DNA of 64,000 nt from Ipomoea triloba (Eukaryota > Streptophyta > Magnoliopsida > Solanales > Convolvulaceae). Below, one piece after another: positions 1 through 10,459 of the stretch (the stretch's first letter is position 1; each line of letters begins with the position of its first letter). The position numbers were made by a program, and so were the translations under genes. The notes below the pieces were generated by a model. The model did no database searches. It saw only the letters and a program-made list of their open reading frames with translations, and was not told where the DNA came from. The stretch is from positions 17,511,631 through 17,575,630 of the forward strand of contig NC_044927.1 in assembly GCF_003576645.1 (NCBI RefSeq), written 5' to 3'.

Positions 1-1
1 T

Positions 2-502
2 ACAACGGGCAGGAAAAGGGCAGCAAGTGAACCAGCTGGACCACCTCCAAAAATACCAAGAATCATGAGCAAAGCAGTGGAGGATGCCAAACAGGCAGAA
101 AACCTAAGGGTCCAGCGTACACTGGAAATGGAGAGAAGGAGAGAAGAGGACAGAGAAAGAAGAAGAAAAAGACAAGAACGACAGTCAGAAGAAGAAAGGA
201 AGATAGATCTTCTCATGACAAACTTTAAGTTTGGGAACAGAGAAGACACTGAACAAATTCTGACTCTGGAGATATTCAAGCTTCTGAAAATCACTGGAAT
301 ATCAACACACAGCAACATGTCTCCAGAAGAATGCATTGCTTGGTGGAAAGATGGAGTAATTGATGGTGAGTTCGTGGGGGAAGCCTACAGGAACTACAGG
401 CATCTAGATGTCACAGATGAATACTTAAGCCTGGTAAATCCGAAAGACCCCATCAAGACACGAGAAGCCATTAACAAGAAAAGGAAAGGCAACAAGAAGT
501 AA
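2..502 (+). CDS. C-terminal part of the last ORF of a SIRE-like element (5' truncated by window)
   Basis: The reading frame is open from the left edge to a TAA at 500-502. The first in-window ATG (65) is internal, because the upstream codons stay in frame and encode a basic, proline-containing stretch. The visible part has a long charged segment rich in Glu, Arg and Lys (likely coiled coil), then a more ordinary domain and a basic tail ending KRKGNKK. It lies directly upstream of the polypurine tract and 3' LTR, where SIRE-type elements carry an extra (sometimes called envelope-like) ORF after pol. I see no transmembrane segment here and recognise no conserved domain, so function is unknown. 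It could also be a gag or pol tail of an unusual element. Confidence 0.5.
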   Translation, partial: TTGRKRAASEPAGPPPKIPRIMSKAVEDAKQAENLRVQRTLEMERRREEDRERRRKRQERQSEEERKIDLLMTNFKFGNREDTEQILTLEIFKLLKITGISTHSNMSPEECIAWWKDGVIDGEFVGEAYRNYRHLDVTDEYLSLVNPKDPIKTREAINKKRKGNKK

Positions 503-771
503 GCTCTCGTGGTCCAAACTCCATCTTATTTCAATGTATTGATACTTATGTTGTTCTTGGTCTTAATTCTTTAAATCTTTTCCACTAAACTCTGTTATGT
601 AAACATTCCCTTAATCTTAATACATATATCTTCTGCTGGGGGTGTTGCGTGAGTTTACTTATTCATGTTTAGTAGAATTGTTGTCAAACTTACCATATGC
701 GCTGAAAATAAAATCAATGCTTTTTCTTTTTCAAATCAGCCATATAAGTAAGTATAAGTGTTGGCATCATC

Positions 772-785
772 AAAAAGGGGGAAAT
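772..785 (+). other. Polypurine tract of the SIRE-like element
   Basis: An A5G5-type purine run ends immediately before the LTR start TGTTAGGAAC. This is the expected plus-strand priming site and fixes the left edge of the LTR at 786. Confidence 0.75.
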
Positions 786-2712
786 TGTTAGGAACATCAT
801 GTAATAGGTTTTGATGATACCAACTGTTAAGTAAAAATCCCCAAGTCTCGATACATAGGCTAAACAATGTAAGTTCGATAAGTAAACTAAGAGCGAAAAT
901 ACAACCGGGTAATTTGAGCTCAACTCGGGAAATATTTAAGCTTAAGGTAAACTTGTTTGAACAACTTAGAAGTTTTCGTGTTGTAAGCAAACAGATAGAT
1001 CAGAAGCAGGCACGAGACAACTCTGGAGGAATAAGGGTCTACGAGACATCAACTAAGTCTCGAGACACAAGCCAAGTTCGAGAGGTAAGGACCTCTCGAT
1101 ATACCTATCGAGTTCGAGACGTAAAGAATATTCGAGAGATAGACCTCTCGATACATGGGATTGAAACATCAAGTGGTCGAGACATCTTATATGGTCTCGA
1201 TAAACCGGCACTTCTCCAAGAGGCTGAATGTTAGTCAACATGTGCAGACAAATACTCTAAGTTTGGAGAAGAAGAATATCATGGAGATAAAATATTGAAG
1301 AGGTGCTGAGCGGGAGGTTTCAAAATGGACGGAAGTGGATGACACGTCAGACCTCCACCACAAACGGTCAAGAAGTGCACCAATCCTGAAGTGGTCAGAT
1401 TCCCCAAACAAGGAATGATGGGAACATAAAAAGAGTAACTTTATCCAAAAGAAGCAAGTGAAGCATGAACTCAAGAAAGTGGAATATGGAATATTCACTA
1501 CAAAACAAAAGGCTCAAGTTACAAGACCACTACTCCATGAAAAATGCTGAAATTGTGCAAAGACCCATGTTCGGCGTGGGAGACCAATTTCAAACGGAAT
1601 AGTTTTCCCTCCAACGGAACTATTCTTCTACTCTCATATATAAGGACGTAAAGACACAGAAGAAAAAAGGGTTTTGTGTGAAAAAGGTCAAGAGGTTAAC
1701 AAGAGGTGTCTGATAAAAACGTTCCAGTGCAAAGTGCTTAACTTGGAATATCATCCTGATATTCAATACAGCGAGAGAACACATCTTAGTGTTCGAAGAG
1801 AGTTACAAAGCTAAACTGTCATACATCCAGAAGGTGACCAAAGCTGCTCTACATCAAAGTTGATTCAACGATAGCTTGTGGTCAGATTGGAGATTGTTAC
1901 ATTCAACTGTGACTATCAACAACATCTTGCTTTGGATTAAGCAAGGGAGGCGGAGTATCCTGGCTGCTGTCCGAGCGAAAGAAACCTGAGGCTTGACGCG
2001 GGCTTGGTGATCAAAGGTCAAGTGCTCGAGAGGTGGAGTAACTGGAAGCGGGGAGAAAAACCTGAGGAGAGGCGGAGTAACCTGGCTGCTGTCCGAGCGA
2101 AAGAAACCTGAGGCTTGACGCGGGCTTGGTGATCAAAGGTCAAGTGCTCGAGAGGTGGAGTAACTGGAAGCGGGGAGAAAAACCTGAGGAGAGGCGGAGT
2201 AACCTGGCTGCTGTCCGAGCGAAAGAAACCTGAGGCTTGACGCGGGCTTGGTGATCAAAGGTCAAGTGCTCGAGAGGTGGAGTAACTGGAAGCGGGGCGA
2301 AAAACCTGAGGCTTGAGGCGGGCTTGGTGATCAAAGCTCAAGCGCTCGTTATTGTACTAGAAAGGGAAGTTTTTAGTGCAATCCTTCCAGGGAGTTTCTG
2401 GAAGAAGAGTGGAAGTAGGCGGGTTGGCCGAACCACTTAAAAATCTCTCTTGCATTTACTTTCTGTTTTTATCTCTCGCTAACTTCTCGATTGCACTGCA
2501 TATAATCACACCTCTCGAACTAACCCAAACTCGTGCTAACTAAAAGGGGATAACATTTCCGCTGCGCATAAAACTTTGTCTTCACCTCGTGAGGTATCGA
2601 ACTTAAACATCCTAAGTTCAATACACACGAGAGGTTGAAAAGATTTGCAAAATCTTATACAAGTCTATTCACCCCCCCTCTAGACTTGTACCCCATCCCC
2701 TTGGGACCAACA
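786..2712 (+). repeat. 3' LTR of the SIRE-like element (1927 bp)
   Basis: The LTR begins TGTTAGGAAC directly after the polypurine tract and ends with AACA at 2712. Its start and end resemble the solo LTR at 62506-63877 (both read TGTTA-GAAC, then a TTTTGATGATAC motif, and finish after a C-run with ttgggac-aaca). It contains a 122-bp tandem triplication and no long ORF. An alternative right edge at 3049 (TTCCTAACA) was rejected because mitochondrial-type sequence lies between. Confidence 0.75.
1949..2314 (+). repeat. 122-bp tandem repeat, three copies, inside the LTR
   Basis: Copies start at 1949, 2071 and 2193 with the motif GGCGGAGTAnCCTGGCTGCT. They are nearly identical, and a partial fourth tail follows to about 2340. 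The near identity suggests recent unequal exchange or slippage within this LTR. Confidence 0.9.
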
Positions 2713-2810
2713 ACTCCTTGCTTCTGGGGACATTGATCCAAAGCTCGAGTACGGTCCGTGCACCGTTTTTCTTCTCTACCATGACGAATCAATTGATTTA
2801 ATGTAGGCAT
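2713..2810 (-). pseudogene. rps12: 5' fragment of mitochondrial rps12
   Basis: Starting from ATG at 2810-2808 the minus strand encodes [16 protein letters not shown] and then a [21 protein letters not shown] continuation. This is the very conserved N-terminus of plant mitochondrial ribosomal protein S12. The reading stops matching after about 33 of roughly 125 codons, exactly at the LTR boundary. It cannot make a functional protein: it lacks the rest of the gene and sits in nuclear repeat DNA. Confidence 0.85.
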
Positions 2811-2858
2811 CGCTCTTTCCTTTCTCCTTCCCCCCGATTTTTGTCCTATCACTAGTGG

Positions 2859-2900
2859 TTACTCCCGATCCGAAGCACCCCTTTTCCATTCATAGAGAGA
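2859..2900 (-). pseudogene. nad3: 3' end of mitochondrial nad3
   Basis: The minus strand ends an ORF with LYEWKRGASDRE followed by TAA (2861-2859), the conserved C-terminus of plant mitochondrial NADH dehydrogenase subunit 3. The codon before Leu reads Ser (TCT). Edited nad3 has Phe there, so this looks like unedited genomic mtDNA rather than a cDNA copy. Only about 14 codons remain. Confidence 0.75.
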
Positions 2901-3049
2901 GCCTAGACCATCCGAAAAAGCTGCTTGATCCGCAGACGCTGTTAGACGTGGATCTGCTCCTGACTAAAGACTACTATCCAACAGGGAATATCTTGGGGGT
3001 CTAAAATACATATTTGGTTCATCAAAACAAATACACTATATTCCTAACA
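2901..3049 (-). repeat. Fragment of a second SIRE-like LTR, reversed
   Basis: Read on the minus strand from 3049, the sequence starts TGTTAGGAATATAGTG and continues with a TTTTGATGA-ACCAA motif. This matches the starts of the LTRs at 786 and 62506. It runs about 150 bp and then joins the nad3 fragment, so it is a truncated LTR start facing the LTR at 786-2712. Confidence 0.55.
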
Positions 3050-3758
3050 ATTTTATATTTGGCCTCGGCCACACCTGGTTGATGGTGATACGAGGGAGTT
3101 TTAGACGCCACAAAGGATTGCCTTTGATAAGTCTGAAGAACCTTGAAGAACTCAAGGAAGAAAGCAAAATTGTTTGCCAAAATAATTCCACGTAATCTGA
3201 ATTTTCCTAGGAGTTACATTGTTATAAACTAACTCATAATATGCCAAGATATTAGGTCTAATAAATTGCAAAGGACTAGGCAAACTAATTTAATAGGAAA
3301 CAGAATAAAAAGATTATCAACAAAATAATATTAAATCTAGACTAAAATAGAAGAGCCCAGAACTGCTAGGACTCTTTAATTGACTTCATGCTCGTATAGC
3401 TCGGACCACCTTCCGTAATCAAGTGCAGCTCAACCACCTTATTCAAGTTCAAAGAGTATTCGTTCCGCCCATATAAAGCTTGAGACGCGCAACTAAGCCA
3501 ATTGACGCGCACGGGCTCTTGATTATTGGTGCGCCAGAATTGCAGCAACTTGGTAACTTGAAATTTAATGTAAAATTGCAACCCAGTCTCTTATTGATAT
3601 TTTAAGCTACAATTGATCACAAAAATGGGACACTTTAATCAAAGCTTTCCTCCAATTAAATACCCATTAAATTGATCACGTAGCCATCGTCCCCATCCGA
3701 GTGTCTAAATTTAAACCTGGCTTGTATGAGAATATAGGCACCATTGTTGCTCTCAACA
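3050..3758 (-). repeat. Probable 3' LTR of a decayed Ty3/gypsy element
   Basis: On the minus strand a polypurine tract (3772-3759) is followed by TGTTGAGAGC, the expected LTR start. The left boundary is not clear; the region to 3050 has no ORF of note and I could not find the partner LTR. A 71-codon frame here (3366-3581) is LTR sequence, not a gene. Confidence 0.5.
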
Positions 3759-3772
3759 TCTCCCCCTTCCTT
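3759..3772 (-). other. Polypurine tract of the Ty3/gypsy remnant
   Basis: The minus strand reads AAGGAAGGGGGAGA directly before the LTR start. Just upstream, codons of the GGACGAAT type resemble the usual end of plant Ty3/gypsy polyproteins. Confidence 0.6.
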
Positions 3773-4449
3773 AGGAGGATTCGTCCACGAATCTTTAGGG
3801 TTTTTGTTTGAATCTCTTTAGGGAAAATATCTGCATACTCCTGCAACAAAGAAGAGACAGCCTCGGGCGATGCTCAAGATCAGTTGTTTCGGCTCTAGGC
3901 CCTTTAAAAAGCATAAAGTAAATAGGCCTTCCCACTCTAATGGCTTTTTCCACTTTTATTTTTTTACAAAAGAAATTATGTTTTTCTTTTTTCTTTTCAC
4001 TCACTTCTTTTGCACTCAAATTCTCATTTTTCTCATTTGCTTTCTTTCGGTACTCACAAATTTGTTGTGGTTTCATTGGAGTAAGAGTGATTTCTTTTGC
4101 TGCGGTGCTCAAAGGAGTATCTATTGTGGAATCCATCATGCAAGACTTTTCTATCATACTGCCACAACCTCCCTAGTAGCAAATGTGCAGCTTGCATAGG
4201 AACAACATCACATAAGATCTCATCTTCATACTTCCCCATCTTGATTGGAACCAATACTTGCTGATCTACTTTTATGTCCTTTGTCTTATTCAACAATTGC
4301 ATTGAATACGGTAATGGATGCTTTTGCATATTTAATCCTAATTTGGCAACCAATTCAGCACTTGCTACATTTGCACAGCTTCCTCCGTCACTGATTAAGT
4401 TGCAAACCTTTCCAAGAACAAAGCATTTGGAACGGAAGATATTCTCACG
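3773..4449 (-). pseudogene. Protease region of a Ty3/gypsy element, pol deleted
   Basis: The minus strand encodes, through broken frames, a stretch with CDVVPMQAAHLLLGRLWQYD and then a YSF-type motif, typical of the C-terminal half of plant Ty3/gypsy aspartic protease. Further on come a charged linker and LQEYADVFP-like codons, which in intact elements precede reverse transcriptase. Here those codons run straight into the polyprotein end and the polypurine tract, so RT, RNase H and integrase are missing. Frames shift near 4054-4157. The element is non-autonomous and decayed. Confidence 0.65.
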
Positions 4450-5372
4450 TTACTCTTCTTCACCTTTGGCCTGAACATTAAGTAACCTCCTTACCATTAA
4501 AGCTTCTCCCTCTACCGGCCCAATGAATACCTCATCATTTTCTGATTTGGACTCTTTGTCACTAGAAAATTCTGATTCTATTTTGTTTCTAAGATCACTC
4601 TGTTCATGCTCTGAATCAGTCACAATTACCCCTTTCTTGACCGTCATATTGAACTTGTTTGGATATTCCCTAGCAATATGTCCTCTTCCCTGACATTTAA
4701 AACACTTAATAGTACTAGGTTTTGTAATTTTTTCTTTACCTTGATCTCTTTGCTCTTGGAACTCTTTTTGATTGCTAGATTCAGCTTTGGCATCCACATT
4801 GTTTCTGTCCCTATGTCGCCATGAAGAACTTGATTGAGTTTGAATTCTTGTCCTCTTGAGTGTTCGTTCAATCTTGATGGCCAATTGGACTAACTCCTCA
4901 TAATCCACATAGTGCTGCTTGTCAACCTCATCTTTTATCTCCCAATTCAACCCCCTATGGAAGCGTGCCATGGATTGCTCTAAGTTCTTGTCAATGTTAA
5001 GTCTGGTCATGAGCTTATCCATTTCTTGAACGTACTCAGGTACACTGCTTGATCCTTGTACCAACCCCTCAAGTTGTTGGTACAGTTCTCGTTGATACCA
5101 TGAAGGCACAAATCGCCTCCACATCATAGCCTTAAGTTGCCGCCAAGATGTAATAGGGTCTTCTCCATTCCTCATTCTGTCAGCCATGACTTTCTCCCAC
5201 CAAATTGTAGCATAATCTGAAAACTCAAGAACAACTAATTTTAATCTCTTTCGTTCAGAATACATATGACACTCAAACACTCACTCCACCTTAGTCACCC
5301 ACTCTAAATAGGCTTCAGGATCATTTTTCCCTTGAAATTTAGGAATAACCATCTTAACTTTTCCCATGTCAT
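4450..5372 (-). pseudogene. Ty3/gypsy gag (capsid plus degenerate zinc knuckle)
   Basis: The minus strand encodes a retrotransposon gag domain: a PEAYLEWVTKVE segment, DYATIWWEKVM, then WRQLKAMMWRRFVPSWYQRE and an arginine-rich linker before the knuckle CFKCQGRGHIAREY. The last zinc ligand is Tyr instead of Cys, so the knuckle is probably dead. A TGA codon (about 5283-5281) separates the N-terminal segment from the rest, and no ATG opens the long frame (its nominal start is GTG). The coding sequence is cut at 5372 by Athila LTR sequence. It was part of the same element as the protease downstream. Confidence 0.75.
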
Positions 5373-6300
5373 TATGGGTGAGGTGAATGTGAAGGTGGTA
5401 AAACGAAGAATCATGACTCCCCGAATGTCGTGTCTCTCAAGGATAGCGAATGGGAATCGAATGGGTGTGTTGGCATCTAAGAGGTTGAAAGGAAAGAGTT
5501 ATGGGACTTGCTAGGTTTGGAAGGAATTTGTAGGGAAGTAGAAAGGTTGGTAGTGGTTGTGTAAAATAAATAAAAGTAAAGTGGATATCGGGGCTTTAGG
5601 CTTCTCTATGTGGTCTATCTTTGGATGGGTTTGCGAGCACGAGATGTGGAATAGACTAGGGAGTTCGTGGCACATCACCAAGTGGCGTCACACTTTGGAC
5701 TCCCACATCCTCATTCGGTTGGGGCATTTCATCGAACACTTTGTCTACCACTCCTCTCGGATCTTGTCCTTTCGGACTAAGAGCGGAGATGTGGGTGAGT
5801 TAGACTCGTGAGTAGCCGCTATCGCGCACACACTCACTTCCTTTGGGTTTGCTACCTAATGTGGCCACAAAAGGCACAAAACTTGAAGAACATCATCCAC
5901 ACAAGTTCATCATCCAACAACCAAGCAACTCACAATTTAAAGCAATAATATTAAACATCCACATAGATTAACCTTGGGGCCACCAATCCCCTATCTAATC
6001 TACTCTATCATACTAAAGAAACAAGAAAAAGAAAGGAAATCTCAAAGAAACAAGTATTGAATTAGAAATTGGAGAGAATATATAGTTACCACCCTTAGAA
6101 AGGGGATCTTTACAATCTTGATCTTGAAATCCCTATCTTCAATCTTTCCCTTGGATCTAATCTAAACTATATGAGAAAGGAATTTTCCCCCAAGAGGGGA
6201 GAAAACCCTCTAGATCTATTCTACCCTATTTTATGATTTTTCAGATCTATTTTTCCTTCTCTTTTTTGGTTTAGGGCAAGAGGGGTTTATATGGGTGACA
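5373..6300 (-). repeat. Left (3') LTR of Athila element 1, truncated
   Basis: This copy matches 12211-13138 at nearly every base. It lacks the outer 13 bp (TGAACGATGTTTG) and about 340 bp of the inner end that the right LTR has. It begins abruptly against the gypsy gag at 5372. Short frames of 60 and 84 codons occur identically in both LTR copies and are not genes. Confidence 0.8.
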
Positions 6301-7872
6301 AGCCTTGCTTGTCCTCAAGCAAGCATACTTTTCTAAACCCTAATCATGTAAGCACCAAGAATAGTTCTTTCTTTTATGGTTAATCGATCAAGTGATGTGT
6401 AGGTGTTCGGAATTGAGTGGGTGAAATCCCCTACACTATCTACCAAGACCGCTAAACTCATGCCAACCAAATGTAAGAAATATGCTAAGGAAGTGAGGTC
6501 TCAAGAGATGGATATGACTTAAAGAGTTTTGCTCACACCTTCAAGCATGCAAGTTACAAAAGAGTTTCACCTTGTATTTTCTAGGGGCCTCCAGCCGATC
6601 CGACTAGTGGGAACGATGCTCACCCCTTAGCCAATTCTCATCCTAACGCCAAAGCCCCTTTACGTTTAAAATAAGTGAGGGTAGGGACATGGACCGCTCA
6701 TCGCCATGGCTTGGGCGATCACTCTATTTTCTCACTTCCTAAGATAACATCATCAGGCGACCCGACTTCACATGGAGCTCCATGTTTTTTCGAAGACAAT
6801 GCCATGGGTACCTGAATCCTAGTGAAGTGGCTCACCTCCTCTCTATTTTCTCACCTTTCAAGATCTCTTTGGGGTAACCGACTTCACATGGATCTCCATG
6901 CTTTTTCGAAGACGGTGCAATGGTTACCCCGTATCCAGACAAGATGGCTCACCTCGATTTTATCTCTAGGAATGGCCTTTTGCCTTTTTACTTTTCTCCG
7001 TATCAACCCATCATACCTTTTTCTTGGGATTAGGGATTGTTTTCACTCTAAGCTCACTTAGGCTCTCCTTTTGCCCCATGTCCTGCTAAGATTAATTTCA
7101 TTTTCGGGCTTCGCAAATCTTATCTTTCTAAAACTCAAAGGATTCACACTCCCACTTCGAGAGATCCTTTACTGAGGTCCAAAATACAAGGTGAAAACAT
7201 GCAAGCACTCATAAAAATTTTCAATTTGGGTCAATTGTGCAAATTGGTGCAAAGTGAAACTTCCAAAGCATATTTAAGACATTCAGCTTTTGGCACAAGG
7301 TTAGGAGTCCTCCTAGATAGTATTGGCAATGACACGCGCCCTCTAGGTCCCTATACCTTATTACTCAGTCAATGAACTATTTTGAGAAGCATACACCCTT
7401 TCCACACTTAAAAATAAACATCGTCCTCGATGTTTCCATGAGGAACAGAGGAAATATGATATATGTTAAAAGGGTTCTACTCACGCCCCTTTTCCACACT
7501 TAAAAGTGTGAATTGGGCTAAAACAATTCTAATAAACAGGTTACATCCGACACAACAATATTATGCAACTCTTCATTTGTGATTCAAGAAAATAAAGCAA
7601 TCAAACAGGGCATCAAATCAGGGATAAAAGAAATACTTACAATGCGCATCCCTTTCAAAAATTTGTGCAATCTATGCTCGCCCTTCAAAACATGGTCAGA
7701 GTAAGGTAAAGAAAATAAAGAATTGAAATTATACCTTTCAAGATTGGTCTTTCGTTGGTGATGGTGGAGTGGTCTCTTCTTCTCCTTATTTGTGGGTTAC
7801 CTCTAATAAGCGCCACGTTTAACGTCTTTGGCTAGACGAAACGTGCAAGATAAAACATAAACAAAAATATAG
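6301..7872 (-). other. 3' non-coding region of Athila element 1
   Basis: No gene. The stretch is homologous to 15580-16760 in element 2: both carry the gcgacccgacttcacatgg block, the cttcgagagatcctt block and a GTTTAACGTCTTT segment (7813 region; 16734 region). Within it, the cttcacatgg-ctccatg/tttttcgaagac module occurs twice (about 6765-6845 and 6870-6950). Confidence 0.6.
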
Positions 7873-9276
7873 CTAAAAATATAAACAAAAATGAAAGTAA
7901 AAAGATTGTCCACAATCATTGTTTTGAGTTATCAAGTCACAAGTCAACATCATCAATTTTTCTTTTCTTTTCTCCAATGCCTTCCTCTCTTCGCGCTCTC
8001 TTGATCTCCTTAATCTCCCTTGCAATTTCGTCCAGTTTCTGCATCTGCTCCAGGTGCAATTGATATTGAAAGTTCTGGAGGGATCTCCAATCAGTGACTG
8101 GGGTGAACCAGCTTGGAATGTTGTAGCTTTTAGGGTTGGAAGCTTGCTCTTCGGCTTGTGGTAGAGGCATGGACGGTCCAGGTTCTCGGGGTGGTGGAGA
8201 ATCGAAGAATCCACAGGCGAGTACAACTCATTTGAGGACGGGGAAAGGAATGACATCGGCGAGGGCGTGAACCCTGGAGATGTCATTGGCGTGTCAGCAT
8301 GATCTTCTGCCATCTCATCATCTACCCTTGTTCGCACCAAGTGTCGTAAGTTAAGCTTTGCGACATCTTCGGGAGATAAAGGAACAATCTATGCTCCTTG
8401 AAGCCTGTTCTCAAACCAATGAATCTTCATTTGATGTCCTAAAGAGACACATAGTCTCGTCACCAATGGGCCTACAAAGATTGCCCTAACCGACTCTAGC
8501 TGTTGTGCAACAAGCAAGTTTTTGCAAATTGAGCTCATATTCACCGAGTACCCCGTGTCCATACTCCATAGCATGAATAGCTCTGCCTTGGAGACTCGAC
8601 CATAGGTCTCCGGCCTGCCTTCCCATGAATGAGCAATGATCTTCCATAAGACTCGTAAGTCCTCTCTAACGATCTGAGAAACTCTTACCCTTGACCACAC
8701 CCATTCGACTCCCTCTCTCGCGATTATCGACCAATACTTCCTTGGAATGTCCCTATCTCCAAAATCATGCCTTAATCTCCGATACTAGGGCTTTGACTGG
8801 TCATCCTCCTCGTAGAATCCTAAGAGAGCACCCAAGCGGTTGGCCGATATGTGATAATCTTGGTTGAAGAGTCGAAACTTAATGGTCGGGCTGTAGAGAT
8901 CTCCAACCACTCCATCAACATTTAAGCTCGCAATAAACTCGTGGACTAGGGGAATAAAAGTATCCTGCCTCCAGCTCAACAAGTTGTCCCAATAAGGCTC
9001 AGCGATTAACCTCTCCAATCCGTACTTACATTCAAAATTCTCCAGCACTGTCAAGTCGACATATTTCCATTGCACAATAGGGAAATTCAACAGTTGTCTG
9101 TACCTACCCAGCATGGTTGGTGTCATCAGTAAGATTTGATTTCCAGTGGGTACTTCAATATAGTGGGTATTTACGTTTCTAGCACTATTCTCTCCTTCTG
9201 GAGCTTTTCCTTTTTGGAGCATCCTAGCTATTTGTTGTGCAAAGTCATGTGGAGAAGACATTTTTCCTATAATCAT
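7873..9276 (-). pseudogene. ATHILA-family ORF (env-position ORF of Athila elements)
   Basis: From ATG 9276-9274 the frame encodes a 163-codon stretch with WDNLLSWRQDTFIPLVHEF, then IKFRLFNQDYHISANRLGALLGF. It continues after a TAG at 8785-8787 in the same frame with a segment containing VSKAELFMLWSM. These match the layout I know for the plant ATHILA ORF family (Pfam ATHILA, function unknown): a helical domain, then the F-R-L-F / L-G-L-L-G-F region, then the K-A-E-L-F-x-L-W motif. At least one further stop (about 8388) and a frame change precede a low-complexity Pro/Ser and Glu/Arg-rich tail ending near 7873. It sits where Athila elements carry a post-pol ORF, although pol itself is absent. 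Confidence 0.7.
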
Positions 9277-10459
9277 GGATAATCAAGGTAACACACAAGG
9301 AAAAACATTTTCCAACTTAAACATTGAATATGGACAACATTCCACATTTTAAAGAAAAGATCATAAGAATTTATTGCATGTAATCATCATTTTGATATTT
9401 ATCAACAATTCTATCATATACATGCAAGAACTAGCTCATTATATTCCATACTCAACTCATAGTCAAAAGGTCAACATATGGTCAACTTCATCTTCTTCCT
9501 CTAGACTAGCTCAAGGTTGAAAAAAATGGAAGCAACATGGAAGTTAAAATTGGACCCAATAACTAGTGGAATATAGCAATGTAGTGCCTATAGAGTAGGA
9601 AAGTTGCAAACTTTACCCACCATGCTCACTATAACAACAAGGATCTCATCATGACAAGAGAATATCCAAATCAAGCAATTTCAAGATCTAGTCACAAAGA
9701 GATAGTAAAACATGAAATTTCTAGTGTATAGAAGCAATGTAGGCCTAATACAAGTCTATTAAGTCATTCCATAACAATATATCTCAAGAAAAATCTCAAA
9801 CGAGAAAAACCCATGGAGATATACTTCAAAGGGAATAAGTTCTTCATTAAACAAGTAAATAGCAAATGAGAATGTGTTCTTACCTTGGAAATGACTTAGG
9901 ATCCTTAAGAAAAGTTGAGAAACTTGGAAGGAAATGCTTAGAAGGTGTATATTTTCAGCTTGAAGGAGTTTTTGCTCGTAGTGGTGAAGAAATGAAGCAA
10001 GGAAAGGGTTTTAAACCACTTCACGCGAAACGTCCGCGAAAAGTCTGGTGCCCGTCCACGCACACTACCATGCGTTGTGGTGGGCGTGGGAGCTCTCTGG
10101 TTTCTTCCCACGCTTGCTCACACGCGTGTGAGTGGCGTGGCGGCTTACTGGAATTTTTCCACGCCTGCCTACACGCGTGGTGGTAGGCGTGGAAGGCTAT
10201 TTGTGCAGAATTTACCTTGGTTTCCCTTCATCCCTTTGCTAATGAAGATGTTTGTCGATTGATTGCGGGCAATTTGTAACTCTCGGGCTTAAGATCTGTA
10301 CTTGTTAGCTTAACCGAGGTTATGGAAACATTATTGAAATAACGATAAAGAAAGTCATACTATAGATAATAAGAAAAACTTAAGGAAAAGTAAGATAACA
10401 TTGGGACTGCCTCCCAAGTGCGCCATGGTTTTATGTCTCCTGGCCAGACGTAATGTAGC
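9277..10459 (-). other. Athila element 1 internal non-coding stretch
   Basis: There is no credible ORF. It includes a palindromic CACGCG module (10049-10197) and, at about 10405-10450, a cctcccaagtgcgccatgg block like the one that follows ORFs elsewhere in Athila elements. The presence of that block both here and near 7800 suggests a composite or internally rearranged element. Confidence 0.45.
10049..10197. repeat. Palindromic CACGCG module, copy 1
   Basis: Inverted pairs of ccacgc and gcgtgg enclose the palindrome CACACGCGTGTG, with gtggtggtaggcgtgg at the right. Related copies lie at 13184-13265, 14905-15000, 21146-21235 and 22718-22807. Confidence 0.7.

Larger units (their letters stand above)
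1..2712 (+). mobile_element. 3' end of a SIRE/Maximus-like Ty1/copia retrotransposon
   Basis: The segment holds, in order, the end of a lysine/glutamate-rich ORF, a non-coding stretch (503-771), a polypurine tract and an LTR starting TGTTAGGAAC and ending GGGACCAACA. The closing run of Cs followed by a tagacttgtacccc-type sequence is characteristic of plant SIRE/Maximus LTRs. The 5' LTR, gag and pol lie outside the window to the left. The right end abuts mitochondrial-type DNA at 2713, so the five bases after the LTR (actcc) should be the target duplication; the other copy is not visible. Family assignment comes from LTR style and is an inference. Confidence 0.7.
2713..2900 (-). other. Nuclear insertion of mitochondrial DNA (nad3-rps12 junction)
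   Basis: On the minus strand this 188-bp block reads the last codons of mitochondrial nad3, a 48-bp spacer, and the first ~33 codons of mitochondrial rps12, in the order known for the plant nad3-rps12 cluster. The rps12 end is cut exactly at the SIRE-like LTR. The nad3 end is cut at about 2900, where LTR-like sequence in the opposite orientation begins. Confidence 0.85.

Noticed and set aside
786..3049. One long LTR bounded by the inverted words TGTTAGGAA (786) and TTCCTAACA (ending 3049)
   Set aside because: Mitochondrial nad3-rps12 DNA lies between, the first LTR has a proper end at 2712, and the right word is the start of another LTR in reverse.
5332..5811. Plus-strand frames of 60 and 84 codons repeated at 12170-12649
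   Set aside because: They lie inside the two LTR copies of Athila element 1 and run opposite to the element; repetition comes from the LTR duplication.
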